Assembly (NCBI RefSeq): GCF_900187305.1
Contig: NZ_LT906434.1
Span: 1,550,001-1,614,000 of the forward strand
Direction of reading: 5' to 3'
Origin: Neisseria zoodegmatis
Lineage (GTDB): Bacteria; Pseudomonadota; Gammaproteobacteria; Burkholderiales; Neisseriaceae
DNA length: 64,000 nucleotides
In this document: positions 55,828-64,000 of the stretch, in pieces
Layout: every line of letters begins with the position of its first letter
Numbering within the stretch: position 1 is the stretch's first letter
The notes under the pieces: generated by a model
What the model saw: only the letters and a program-made list of their open reading frames with translations
The model's database searches: none
Told to the model about the DNA's origin: nothing
Program-made: the position numbers and the translations under genes

Positions 55828-56253
55828 TTAAACCAAAACGCCCAACATCACTTGGTTGGCATTGAATACGGCAACGGCAGGTTTGCCCGGCTCCAGCGCC
55901 AAAGTTTCGCTGCTGTAGAGCGTAATCGTGGCGCACAGATGATGGCCGCCGATATCCAGCGTAACCACATTGTTCACCGCGCCCTGCTCCACCCGCTTAA
56001 CCTTGCCGGGCAAGCAGTTTTCCGCCGACAGCACCATCGGCGCCAAATCGGTGGTAATCACAATCGAGGCCGCCTTAACCATCACCACGACCATGCTGCC
56101 CGTTGCCAGTTTCAGACGGCGGCGGCTGAAGCTGCTGATCTGTGCCTGTATCTCGATACCCGAATCCGTTGCCACGGTAACCAAACAGCTGCCGCCCTCT
56201 TCTTCGAGCGCGGTCACTTTGCCTACCAATTGGTTGCGCGCACTGCTTTTCAT
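55828..56253 (-). CDS. Molybdenum-pterin/molybdate-binding protein with two Mop (TOBE) domains
   Basis: 141 aa made of two about 65-residue Mop repeats: SARNQLVGKVTALEEEGGSC ... IVITTDLAPMVLSAENCLPG, then KVKRVEQGAVNNVVTLDIGG. Di-Mop proteins store or buffer molybdate in the cytosol. It is placed between narK and narL. ATG 56253 with AAAGGAAA upstream; the codon before it is GTG and is also possible. Context suggests supply of molybdate for Moco of nitrate reductase. Confidence 0.9.
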   Translation of the reverse strand: MKSSARNQLVGKVTALEEEGGSCLVTVATDSGIEIQAQISSFSRRRLKLATGSMVVVMVKAASIVITTDLAPMVLSAENCLPGKVKRVEQGAVNNVVTLDIGGHHLCATITLYSSETLALEPGKPAVAVFNANQVMLGVLV

Positions 56254-56325
56254 CACATTTCCTTTATCGTTTCGCTAACAGCCCGACCGTTTTTCAGACG
56301 GCCTCAAGGCACGATTTGATTGTTT

Positions 56326-56991
56326 TTAATCGTTAGGTTGCGGCACATTATGCTGCACCGCATACACCGCCGCCTGCACGCGGCTGGTCAGCTCCAGCTT
56401 GCGCAAAATGCTCTGCACATGCACTTTGATGGTGGACTCGGCCAAATCCAGCTTGCGGGCAATGATTTTGTTGCTGTGTCCGGCAGCGAGGTGGCCGAGA
56501 ATTTCCATCTCGCGCGGCGTGAGCGTATCCAAAGCCCCTGCGGCGGCGGGCGCGGCGGGGCGTATCAGCGACTGCACCAGCCGCGCGGTCATTTCGGGCG
56601 AAAACACGTTATCGCCGGCAGCGGCCTTCTTGATGGCATCCACCAAAAACTCGGCGTTGATGTTTTTCAGCAGAAAACCGCGCGCGCCCAAGCGCATACA
56701 TTCGGTTAAATCTTCGCTGTCTTCGGAGACGGTCAGCATCACCACCGTTTGGTCGGGGCGGCTGCTGAGTATCTGTGCTAAGGCTTCGCGGCCGTTCATT
56801 ACCGGCATGTCCAAATCCAAAAGCACCACGTCGGGATTAAGCTGCTCCGCCAGTTTCACGCCGCTCAAGCCGTCGGCCGCTTCGCCGATCACTTCGCAAT
56901 CTTCCTGCCGCGCCAGCAAAGCCTTGATGCCGCTGCGGAACAAAGTATGGTCGTCCACCAAAATGATGCTGATTTTTTCGTTTGTATCCAT
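56326..56991 (-). CDS. narL: Nitrate/nitrite response regulator NarL
   Basis: 221 aa. Receiver domain with acceptor Asp59 in VVLLDLDMPVMNG and Lys in GFLLKN, then a LuxR-type HTH (LTPREMEILGHLAAGHSNKI ... TIKVHVQSILRKL). NarL or NarP role is inferred from pairing with narX and position among nar genes. ATG 56991 is 2 nt past the narX stop; a TTG at 56997 is an alternative. Confidence 0.92.
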   Translation of the reverse strand: MDTNEKISIILVDDHTLFRSGIKALLARQEDCEVIGEAADGLSGVKLAEQLNPDVVLLDLDMPVMNGREALAQILSSRPDQTVVMLTVSEDSEDLTECMRLGARGFLLKNINAEFLVDAIKKAAAGDNVFSPEMTARLVQSLIRPAAPAAAGALDTLTPREMEILGHLAAGHSNKIIARKLDLAESTIKVHVQSILRKLELTSRVQAAVYAVQHNVPQPND

Positions 56992-56993
56992 AA

Positions 56994-58892
56994 TCAAATC
57001 AAAATTCTTTCTTCTTGCGGCAGTGTCAAACGCACCTGCGTATATTGCCCGGGTTGTGAATCCAAATCCAAACGCGCATGAATACGCAATGCCCGTTCGC
57101 GCATAATGTTCAGGCCTACATGGCCGCCCGACAGGTTTTCCAATGAAGCGGGGTCGAAGCCGTTGCCGTCGTCGGTAATCGTCATCACGAAATCGCGCTC
57201 GTTATCCAGCGTTACCTTTACCGATTTGGCTTGGGCGTGTTTGCGGATATTGGAAAGGCTTTCCTGCAAAATAAAAATAAACTGCAACTGCTGTTCGCTG
57301 CTCAAATTGGGGCCGTCGCCGTGCCACACCACTTCGATATCGGTTTGGGTTTGCTGGCGGAAACGCGCCGCCAGCGTTTGCACGGCTTCGGCAAATTCTT
57401 TTTTGCTGATTTTGGTGCGGAAATTCAGCAGCAATTCGCGCACGTCTTCATAGCATTCCTGCACGCCGTCTTTGATGAATTGCAGGTTTTCCGACATCTG
57501 GTTTTGGTTGCCCGCCGCCATCGCGCTTTCCAACATCTGCACCTGCAAATTCAGAAAAGTCAGCGTTTGGGCGATGCTGTCGTGCAACCCTTGCGCCATC
57601 AGATTGCGCTCTTGCAATACCGCCAGCTGCCTGCTTTCGTCGGCCAAGCGGATATTGGTCAGCACCAGCCCCAACAGGTTGCATAAAGAATCGAGCAGAT
57701 GGGTGGTGTTGGTGTTAAAGGCATATTCTTCGTCGAAATACAAAGTCATGATGCCCAAGTCTTTGTGGCTGTGGCGGATTTTGAACACCTGAAGGTAATG
57801 GAAACCCGATTTTTCGCAGCCCGTAGTGTGCATAGCCACCGACGTTTCCGTGCGCCCGTCGAAATGAATCGGCTGCCAGCCGCTCTGCTGCACGGTTTTG
57901 CCGCAAAAGCAGTCTTCCAGACGCTGGCAGGCTTCAGCGTTTTGCAAAGTGTCGGGCAAGCCTTGATGCGCCACCAAATCCATACGATGCCGTCTGAAAT
58001 CAAGCAGGCGGATGCTGCCGGCGCGGGCGGGAATCAGGCGCATGATTTTTTCTAAAAACATCGTGCCGGCTTCGGCCGCGGTTTGTGTTTGGTTCAGGAA
58101 GCGCGAAAACGAATACAGGGTTTGCAGCGTATAGTTTTTATCGGCCAAATCACGGGTTTTTTCAGCGACTTCGTGTTCCAGATTGGCATAAAGCTGCTGC
58201 AAGCGCTTACTCATCTGGTTGAAGCCTTTATCAAGCTGGGCAAACTCGGCCAGCTCGTTAATCGGCACCTGCGTACCCAGCTTGCCGTCGTGAATCCTTT
58301 CCACGCCGTTTTGCAGCTCTTCCATCGGGCGGATAATCCACAAATACAGCAGCACCACCATCACGCCCGCACCGATCAGCACCATCGCCATCAGCCCGCT
58401 TTGAAACAGGCGCAGCCAATAAGTGTGGCGGGAATTGACGATTTCCACGGCGGAAACCAAATCGTCAATCGACGCCACAAACTGGTTCAAATATTTTTCT
58501 TCCACGCCCGTGCGGTTGTGTGCGGCACTTTGCAACTGCAGCTTGATGTGCTGCCATTCCGCTTTCAAACTTTCCATGTGCTGCCGCACTTCGGGCGTAT
58601 CGGGCAACGACAGCGGCCGCACGGGGTCGCCGCGTTCCAACTGCTGCAAAGTCGTATCGAATTGGGCGATTTTCCGGTCGATGTGCTCAACATTGTGCTG
58701 TTCGCGCAACATCAAGCCCAAGCGGTATGCCTGCATACGCAAACTGCCGGCATCGTTAATCGCCGCCGCGCTGCCTTCCAGCCGCCACGACAGCAGCAAG
58801 GTAAAAATAATCGATGCCAACGCCGCCGACACCCACACCACAGTGAGAAATTTCAAGCGTGCCGACAAGCTGTTGAGAAAAGTGAAACGCAA
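56994..58892 (-). CDS. narX: Nitrate/nitrite sensor histidine kinase NarX
   Basis: 632 aa. A transmembrane helix (FLTVVWVSAALASIIFTLLL) is followed by a periplasmic domain with the P-box nitrate motif NDAGSLRMQAYRLGLM, a second helix (LMAVLIGAGVMVVLLYLWII region), HAMP, a GAF-like domain with Cys residues, the HPK7 phospho-acceptor in QGLHDSIAQTLTFLNLQVQM, and the ATPase lid (DDGNGFD, GLNIMRERA). The start is TTG 58892: an in-frame stop lies 12 bases before it and GGAG precedes it; the next ATG would delete the first helix. Confidence 0.93.
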   Translation of the reverse strand: MRFTFLNSLSARLKFLTVVWVSAALASIIFTLLLSWRLEGSAAAINDAGSLRMQAYRLGLMLREQHNVEHIDRKIAQFDTTLQQLERGDPVRPLSLPDTPEVRQHMESLKAEWQHIKLQLQSAAHNRTGVEEKYLNQFVASIDDLVSAVEIVNSRHTYWLRLFQSGLMAMVLIGAGVMVVLLYLWIIRPMEELQNGVERIHDGKLGTQVPINELAEFAQLDKGFNQMSKRLQQLYANLEHEVAEKTRDLADKNYTLQTLYSFSRFLNQTQTAAEAGTMFLEKIMRLIPARAGSIRLLDFRRHRMDLVAHQGLPDTLQNAEACQRLEDCFCGKTVQQSGWQPIHFDGRTETSVAMHTTGCEKSGFHYLQVFKIRHSHKDLGIMTLYFDEEYAFNTNTTHLLDSLCNLLGLVLTNIRLADESRQLAVLQERNLMAQGLHDSIAQTLTFLNLQVQMLESAMAAGNQNQMSENLQFIKDGVQECYEDVRELLLNFRTKISKKEFAEAVQTLAARFRQQTQTDIEVVWHGDGPNLSSEQQLQFIFILQESLSNIRKHAQAKSVKVTLDNERDFVMTITDDGNGFDPASLENLSGGHVGLNIMRERALRIHARLDLDSQPGQYTQVRLTLPQEERILI

Positions 58893-59177
58893 CGCCGTGC
58901 TCCATCATTGTTTTCGGCAAGACAAACCGCCTTCCCGCCATGCGTAACTATGCGGCATTTTATCTACATCGGAAATAGGCCAACCGCCTTTTCGGTCTAG
59001 TTACTTAGAACTATAAACAGCAAGCCTGCCCTGCCTCACCCTATGCTTTATCTGCTATCCATATAGCAAAGCTCAAATCATAAGTCATGAAGGCCGTCTG
59101 AAAAGTTCCAGACGGCCTTCATGCTTTTGTTTTATGTCAAAGATATTGAATTTATCGAAGATATCGATTTCCCGTGC
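58893..59177 (-). promoter_or_regulatory. narX upstream region with a nar-type motif
   Basis: 285 bp. CTAGTTACTTAGAACTAT (58997-59014) matches 14 of 18 positions of the narK element. A DUS pair (59091-59115, one arm degenerate) is a likely terminator for narI. No clear -10/-35 seen. Confidence 0.4.
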
Positions 59178-59861
59178 TTAACGGCGGCGAACCAGCTGCC
59201 ATGCGCGGCCGAGATAGGCGACGCTGGCGAAGCCACTCCACACGTGTACCAAGCGGGTGAACGGGAAAATCACAAACAAACCCATACCCATTACCATATG
59301 CAGTTTGAACAGGAAGTTCACGTCTTCGATATGGCTGGCGGCTTCACCGCGGAAGGTAACGATGTGCTGCGCCCAAGTCATCAGTTTCACCATTTCGTGG
59401 CCGTCGGTATGGCCCATGCTCACGAAGATGGTCAGCAAGCCCAAGCCTAAGGTGATGATGAGCCAAATCAATACCAATTTGTCGCGCCATGTGGTGTTGG
59501 CGGCCAAGCGGTCGCATTTCAGACGGCGTTGCAGCAGGATAATCAAACCGATCATCGCCATCACGCCGAAGATGCCGCCCATTACCATCGCGAAAATCTG
59601 CTTGGCACTGTGGGAAACGCCCAACGCGTCCCAAAACCATAAAGGCGTGAGCAGGCCGAACAGATGCCCGAAAAACACGGCCAAAATGCCGACGTGAAAC
59701 AGAATGTTGCCCAAGCGCAATTGGCCTTCGTAAAGGATTTGGCTGGATTCGCTTTTCCACGAATATTGCTCGCGGTCGAAGCGCACGAGGCTGCCGAAGA
59801 AGAAAATCGCGAGGGCAATGTAGGGGAAGATGCCGAAGAAGAATTGGTGCAGGGTATTCAT
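59178..59861 (-). CDS. narI: Respiratory nitrate reductase, gamma subunit
   Basis: Membrane cytochrome b that passes quinol electrons to NarH. 227 aa with five helices and the haem-ligating histidines expected (for example LFHVGILAVFFGHLFG, KLHMVMGMGLFVIFPFTRLVH). ATG 59861 begins 2 nt past narJ. It ends the narHJI run. Confidence 0.95.
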   Translation of the reverse strand: MNTLHQFFFGIFPYIALAIFFFGSLVRFDREQYSWKSESSQILYEGQLRLGNILFHVGILAVFFGHLFGLLTPLWFWDALGVSHSAKQIFAMVMGGIFGVMAMIGLIILLQRRLKCDRLAANTTWRDKLVLIWLIITLGLGLLTIFVSMGHTDGHEMVKLMTWAQHIVTFRGEAASHIEDVNFLFKLHMVMGMGLFVIFPFTRLVHVWSGFASVAYLGRAWQLVRRR

Positions 59862-59863
59862 GT

Positions 59864-60532
59864 TTATGCTCCTGTTTGGGCCGTCTGAAAAGCGGCTTTA
59901 GGATAAAACTGTACGGTTTCGACGCTCGGTTTCAAGAGCGGCTCGGTGCCGGAAATATCGGGGCCGAACGTTTCCATCGCTTCGTCCATATCGCGCACGG
60001 GCGGCTCGATGAGGGGCTGCGGTGCTACCGGGCTGAGGGCTGTGATGCCTTGCAGCAGCACGGCATAGGGCGAACCGTTTTTCTCGAGTTTGCCGCCGAT
60101 GTGGGCGATCACATGCACGGCATCGCCCAACAGTTTTTGCGCGTGTTCGGGCGGCACTTGGCTCAGGTATTCCAGCAATACGGGCAGGTAATCGGGCAGC
60201 TCATCGTTGCCCAGCTCGAAACCGTGGTTACGGTATTCTTGCAGCAAGTCCACCATGGCGCTGCCGCGGTCGCGGTCTTCGCCGTACACATGCTCGAAAA
60301 TGTAGAGCGCGTGGTTGCGGTTGCGGTCGAAAGTGGCGACGTAGTTTTCCTGCAATTCGCGCAGGCTGTGGCTGTTTAAATAGTCTAAAAAGCTGTTCAG
60401 ACGGCCTGCTTGTGTTTGCAGCTCGGGCCATTCTTGTAAGGCCGTCTGAAATTCAGACAGGGCTCCGATCAGCTCGGCTTCGGGGTAGCACAGCAGAGCG
60501 GAAAACCATTTGTAAACAGGATTCGCGCTCAT
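59864..60532 (-). CDS. narJ: Nitrate reductase molybdenum cofactor assembly chaperone NarJ
   Basis: Chaperone that binds the NarG N-terminus during Moco insertion. 222 aa with YKWFSALLCYPEAELIGAL, the conserved ENYVATFDRNRNHALYIFEHVYGEDRDRG stretch and DELPDYLPVLLEYLS. ATG 60532 overlaps the narH stop by one base. Its presence is notable because no NarG client is encoded at the locus. Confidence 0.95.
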   Translation of the reverse strand: MSANPVYKWFSALLCYPEAELIGALSEFQTALQEWPELQTQAGRLNSFLDYLNSHSLRELQENYVATFDRNRNHALYIFEHVYGEDRDRGSAMVDLLQEYRNHGFELGNDELPDYLPVLLEYLSQVPPEHAQKLLGDAVHVIAHIGGKLEKNGSPYAVLLQGITALSPVAPQPLIEPPVRDMDEAMETFGPDISGTEPLLKPSVETVQFYPKAAFQTAQTGA

Positions 60533-62091
60533 CAGCGTACTCCTTCTTCACGGTTTTTCTCGGCATCTTTGCGCAGGCCGTGGAAGATAATCGGCGCGCC
60601 TTTGCGTTTGCCGAACAAGCTCTCTTCGCTGCTGCCGCCAGAGCAGCCGTTGCCGAAGGTAAAGCCGCAGCCGGCTTTGTCGCCGAAGCTGTTTTCCACC
60701 ATTTCTTTGTGCGAAGTCGGAATCACAAAGCGGTCTTCATAATTGGCAATCGCCATGATTTGATACATGTCTTCCACCATCTCGGGCGTGAGGCCGGTGC
60801 CTTCCAGCGTTTGCGCCAGCGTTTCGCCGTGAACCACCTGCCCGCGTTTGAAGCGGCGCATGGCAATCATGCGTTCCAGCGCGAATTTGATCGGCTCGAC
60901 TTTGCCCGCAGTGAGCAGGTTGGCCAGATATTTCAACGGGATGCGCATTTCGTCCACGCTCGGGATGATGCCGTTTTCGCCCACCAAACCGTTTTCGATG
61001 GCAGATTGAATCGGCGAGAGCGGCGGGATATACCAAACCATCGGCAAGGTACGGTATTCGGGGTGCAGCGGGAACGCCACTTTCCATTCCATCGCCATTT
61101 TGTATACAGGCGATTGTTTCGCCGCATCAATCCAGCTTTGGCTGATGCCTTGTTTCAAGGCTTCGCGTTGCACTTCAGGATCGTGCGGATTCAAGAACAC
61201 CCCCAGTTGTTGCTCGTACAAATCTTGCGGATTTTCCACCGAAGCGGCTTGTTCGATTTTGTCCGCGTCGTACAGCAGCACGCCCAAATAACGGATGCGG
61301 CCCACGCAGGTTTCGGAACACACGGTCGGCTGGCCGCCTTCGATACGCGGATAGCAGAACGTACATTTTTCGGCCTTGCCTGAAGTCCAGTTGTAGTAGA
61401 TTTTTTTGTAAGGGCAGCCGGATACGCACATGCGCCAGCCGCGGCATTTGTCTTGGTCTATCAATACGATGCCGTCGTCTTCGCGCTTGTAAATACTGCC
61501 GGACGGGCAGGAAGCCACACAGGTCGGGTTCAAACAATGCTCGCACAGGCGCGGCAGATACATCATGAAGGTTTGCTCGAATGCGGCGTGCATGTCTTTC
61601 TGAATGCCTTCAAACAGCACGTCTTTCGCCCGCTTCTCAAACTCGCCCGCCAAATCGTCTTCCCAGTTCGGGCCCCATTCCACCTTGTCCATTTTTTTGC
61701 CGGTGAGCACGGAAATCGGACGCGCGGTCGGCGGCGTTTTCATTTTCGGCGCGTTTTGCAGATGTTCGTAATCGTAGGTGAACGGCTCGTAGTAGTCGTC
61801 GATTTTCGGCATATTCGGGTTGGCAAAAATATTCGCCAAAATCTTCAACTTACCGCCCTGCTTCGGCACCAGTTTGCCATCGGGCTTGCGCACCCAGCCG
61901 CCGTTCCATTTGTTTTGGTCTTCCCAGTTTTTCGGAAAACCGATGCCGGGCTTGGTTTCCACGTTGTTGAACCAAGCATATTCCACGCCGTCGCGCGAAG
62001 TCCACACGTTTTTACAGGTAACGGAGCAGGTGTGGCAGCCGATACATTTGTCTAAGTTCAGAACCATGCCGACTTGTGCTCTGATTTTCAT
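60532..62091 (-). CDS. narH: Respiratory nitrate reductase, beta (iron-sulfur) subunit
   Basis: Electron-transfer subunit with one [3Fe-4S] and three [4Fe-4S] clusters. 519 aa, complete. The cysteine groups are visible: CIGCHTCSVTCKNVW (about 16-30), CEHCLNPTCVASCPSG, CRGWRMCVSGCPYKK (with Trp in the [3Fe-4S] position) and CTFCYPRIEGGQPTVCSETC. ATG 62091 with AGGAA upstream. In all nar operons I know, narG immediately precedes narH; here a DUS pair and non-coding DNA precede it. Confidence 0.96.
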   Translation of the reverse strand: MKIRAQVGMVLNLDKCIGCHTCSVTCKNVWTSRDGVEYAWFNNVETKPGIGFPKNWEDQNKWNGGWVRKPDGKLVPKQGGKLKILANIFANPNMPKIDDYYEPFTYDYEHLQNAPKMKTPPTARPISVLTGKKMDKVEWGPNWEDDLAGEFEKRAKDVLFEGIQKDMHAAFEQTFMMYLPRLCEHCLNPTCVASCPSGSIYKREDDGIVLIDQDKCRGWRMCVSGCPYKKIYYNWTSGKAEKCTFCYPRIEGGQPTVCSETCVGRIRYLGVLLYDADKIEQAASVENPQDLYEQQLGVFLNPHDPEVQREALKQGISQSWIDAAKQSPVYKMAMEWKVAFPLHPEYRTLPMVWYIPPLSPIQSAIENGLVGENGIIPSVDEMRIPLKYLANLLTAGKVEPIKFALERMIAMRRFKRGQVVHGETLAQTLEGTGLTPEMVEDMYQIMAIANYEDRFVIPTSHKEMVENSFGDKAGCGFTFGNGCSGGSSEESLFGKRKGAPIIFHGLRKDAEKNREEGVR

Positions 62092-62585
62092 GGTAGTGTT
62101 CCTTTTGGTTTGGTTTTCAGACGGCCTCTCCGGTAGTGGCAGGCCGTCTGAAAAACGGCTTCGTCAAGTGGTTGCTATCGCTGTATTAAAACTTTTTCAC
62201 AGATAGAAGCTTAGTAGATGGCGTGCAAGAAAAACATGCGTCTAAAGAGCAGGCGCAGGCAGCAAAGGAATGTAGGCCGGCTAGCTGAAAAGGGGAACGG
62301 AGGTAGTTATTTGGGAGTATGGCGGGCAGTTGGAATACCTATTTGAATGCACGGGCAGCACCCGATCCGAGCGAATAAAACCAATCGTTTCGGCATACGA
62401 TTGAACTTGAGTATTCACCCGCCTGCCTGAAATACGCCGCAAAAATATTCAGACGGCCTCAACCGCTACGGCAGGCTATATACCCATCAGGCCGTCTGAA
62501 AGCCCGATGAAAACTTTTTCGGAAAGCAGCGATTTATGCGATAATCTGCGCCGAAATCCTTACCATCATTCCACACGGAAACATC
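62092..62585. promoter_or_regulatory. narH-recA intergenic region: nar promoter elements but no narG
   Basis: 494 bp between divergent narH and recA. Near narH lies a DUS pair (about 62117-62154). A nar-type element is at 62299-62319, related to those upstream of narK and narX and partly to that of moeA. I find no stretch that translates to NarG (about 1,200 residues expected), not even a C-terminal remnant in the frames I read. A DUS lies at about 62450-62461 and another at about 62489-62500. Confidence 0.7.
62537..62545 (+). promoter_or_regulatory. Candidate recA extended -10 promoter
   Basis: TGCGATAAT gives an extended -10 box (TGN plus GATAAT) about 40 bp before ATG 62586. The -35 region is weak. 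No LexA-type SOS box is apparent, as expected in Neisseria. Confidence 0.45.
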
Positions 62586-63632
62586 ATGTCAGACGAAAAA
62601 AGCAAAGCACTAGCCGCCGCGCTCGCGCAAATCGAAAAAAACTTCGGCAAAGGCTCCATCATGAAGATGGACGGCAGCCATAAAGACGAAAATTTAGAAG
62701 TCATCTCCACCGGCTCGCTCGGTTTGGACTTGGCGCTCGGCGTGGGCGGCCTGCCCCGCGGCCGTATCGTCGAAATCTTCGGTCCCGAATCATCCGGTAA
62801 AACCACCCTGTGTTTGGAAGCCATCGCCCAATGTCAGAAAAACGGCGGTACCTGCGCCTTTATCGATGCCGAAAACGCATTCGACCCTATCTACGCCCGC
62901 AAACTCGGCGTGAAAGTGGAAGAACTGCTGGTTTCCCAACCCGACACCGGCGAGCAGGCGCTTGAAATCTGCGACATGCTGGTACGCTCCGGCGGCGTGG
63001 ATATGGTCGTAGTCGATTCGGTCGCCGCGCTCGTGCCCAAAGCCGAAATCGAAGGCGAAATGGGCGACAGCCACGTCGGCCTGCAAGCCCGCCTGATGAG
63101 CCAAGCCCTGCGCAAACTCACCGGCCACATCAAAAAAACCAACACCTTAGTCGTATTCATCAACCAAATCCGCATGAAAATCGGCGTGATGTTCGGCAGC
63201 CCCGAAACCACCACCGGCGGTAACGCGCTGAAATTCTACGCCTCCGTGCGCCTCGACATCCGCCGCACTGGTTCCATCAAAAAAGGCGACGACGTTTTGG
63301 GTAACGAAACCAAAGTCAAAGTCATCAAAAACAAAGTCGCCCCACCCTTCCGCCAAGCTGAATTCGATATCCTTTACGGCGAGGGCATCAGCTGGGAAGG
63401 CGAACTGGTCGATTTGGGCGTGAAATACGATATCGTTGAAAAATCAGGCGCATGGTACAGCTACAACGGTGCCAAAATCGGCCAAGGCAAAGACAACGTG
63501 CGCGTATGGCTGAAAGAAAACCCCGAAGTCGCCAACGAAATCGACGCCAAAATCCGCGCCAAAGTCGGTGTGAATGTGCAAATCACCGAAGGCACGCTGG
63601 ACGATACCGACGGCGAACAGCCTGAAGAATAA
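62586..63632 (+). CDS. recA: Recombinase A
   Basis: DNA strand exchange, repair and transformation. 348 aa with Walker A GPESSGKT (66-73), catalytic Glu96 in [10 protein letters not shown], Walker [11 protein letters not shown]1/L2 loops ([40 protein letters not shown]) and an acidic C-terminal tail ending [10 protein letters not shown]. Position 97 is Asn where E. coli has His (and I recall His in other neisseriae). ATG 62586. Confidence 0.97.
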   Translation: MSDEKSKALAAALAQIEKNFGKGSIMKMDGSHKDENLEVISTGSLGLDLALGVGGLPRGRIVEIFGPESSGKTTLCLEAIAQCQKNGGTCAFIDAENAFDPIYARKLGVKVEELLVSQPDTGEQALEICDMLVRSGGVDMVVVDSVAALVPKAEIEGEMGDSHVGLQARLMSQALRKLTGHIKKTNTLVVFINQIRMKIGVMFGSPETTTGGNALKFYASVRLDIRRTGSIKKGDDVLGNETKVKVIKNKVAPPFRQAEFDILYGEGISWEGELVDLGVKYDIVEKSGAWYSYNGAKIGQGKDNVRVWLKENPEVANEIDAKIRAKVGVNVQITEGTLDDTDGEQPEE

Positions 63633-63652
63633 TCGGCAAAGCAAATCCATTC

Positions 63653-63679
63653 AGGCCGTCTGAATTTTCAGACGGCCTT
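63653..63679. terminator. DUS-pair terminator after recA
   Basis: AGGCCGTCTGAA and TTCAGACGGCCT around a 2-nt centre, 20 bp past the recA stop, followed by a T-containing stretch. Confidence 0.75.
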
Positions 63680-63774
63680 CTCTTACGCCTCAAACTAAGA
63701 AAAAATTTAGCTGACTAAATAAAATCTCACAACTATAATAAAAAAACATGATTTTCTTTAATCAAAGCTAAGCT

Positions 63775-64000
63775 ATGGACTATCAAAAAATCAGCCGCAA
63801 GCTCGAAATTTTAGCCGACGCGGCCAAATACGACGTTTCCTGCTCGTCAAGCGGCGGTTCGCGCAGCAACGACGGGCAAGGCTTGGGCAACGCTTCGCGT
63901 GCGGGCATCTGCCACAGCTTCACCGAAGACGGCCGCTGCGTATCGCTGCTGAAAATCCTGCTGACCAACCATTGCATCTACGACTGCGCCTACTGCGCTT
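63775..64000 (+). CDS. Putative DNA modification/repair radical SAM protein (partial, runs off the right edge)
   Basis: The first 75 residues are visible: MDYQKISRKLEILADAAKYD, then CSSSGGSRSNDGQGLGNA, GICHSFTEDGRCVSLLKILL and the start of a radical SAM cluster motif NHCIYDCAYC. This matches the TIGR03916-type radical SAM family (with helix-hairpin-helix C-terminus) that usually pairs with a TIGR03915-type DNA metabolism gene. The partner, if present, would lie beyond the window. ATG 63775. Confidence 0.85.
   Translation, partial: MDYQKISRKLEILADAAKYDVSCSSSGGSRSNDGQGLGNASRAGICHSFTEDGRCVSLLKILLTNHCIYDCAYCA

Noticed and set aside
58083-59000. 305-aa frame opposite narX
   Set aside because: Antisense of the sensor kinase; no recognisable domain.
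62161-62300. Possible narG C-terminal remnant upstream of narH
   Set aside because: The minus-strand frames I read give only short peptides with no NarG resemblance.

Overview
The window is chromosomal DNA of a Neisseria species or very close relative in the Neisseriaceae. The 12-mer DNA uptake sequence AGGCCGTCTGAA (AG-type dialect) and its complement recur several dozen times, often as inverted pairs between genes. Only a few copies are of the AT type (ATGCCGTCTGAA). All recognisable proteins are of betaproteobacterial/neisserial type. A nitrate-respiration block suggests a nitrate-handling commensal rather than N. meningitidis or N. gonorrhoeae; this is inference. I see no rRNA, CRISPR array, prophage or intact transposase.

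Layout. 1-5.0 kb: partial transketolase, tadA, a small hypothetical gene, rnr, and a tandem pair of tRNA-Leu(CAG) genes behind a near-consensus promoter. 5.3-18 kb: housekeeping genes (nnrE, trmA, nadK, dapF-DUF484-membrane protein, cysK, recR, glnB), a periplasmic nucleotidase, a YeiH-type permease, a TonB-domain periplasmic protein and a GNAT acetyltransferase. 18-31 kb: purL, gloB, nhaA, hemE, the overlapping hemD-hemX-hemY operon, dusA, ybaK and a RidA-family gene. 31-37.6 kb: histidine genes hisI, hisF, hisA and hisH on the minus strand, interspersed with an NlpE-like lipoprotein, a TSUP permease, a CreA-like lipoprotein, an AT-rich glycosyltransferase without DUS (probably imported) and a small membrane protein. 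37.8-50 kb: dapC, a DEAD-box helicase gene with a long structured leader flanked by two 143-bp IS-end-like elements, a Mip/FkpA lipoprotein PPIase, an EamA permease, a DUF2185 protein, ribH-nusB, hemA, an orphan LytS/AlgZ-type kinase, argH and an aminotransferase.

50.3-62.1 kb: a continuous minus-strand nitrate-respiration and molybdenum-cofactor block: moaA, moeA, two tandem narK genes, a Mop/TOBE protein, narL, narX, narI, narJ and narH. The gene for the catalytic molybdenum subunit, narG, is not there: about 490 bp of non-coding DNA upstream of narH runs straight into divergent recA. Related sequence elements sit upstream of narH, narK and narX, with partial matches upstream of moeA, which fits shared control, perhaps by NarXL. 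The window ends with recA and the start of a radical-SAM gene.

The observations I rate highest are the narG-less nar locus with its shared upstream motif, the candidate structured leader of the DEAD-box helicase gene, the paired 143-bp elements abutting DUS, and the imported glycosyltransferase in the his region. Starts were chosen from ribosome binding sites and family N-termini. Several differ from the longest open frame, and several genes use GTG or TTG.
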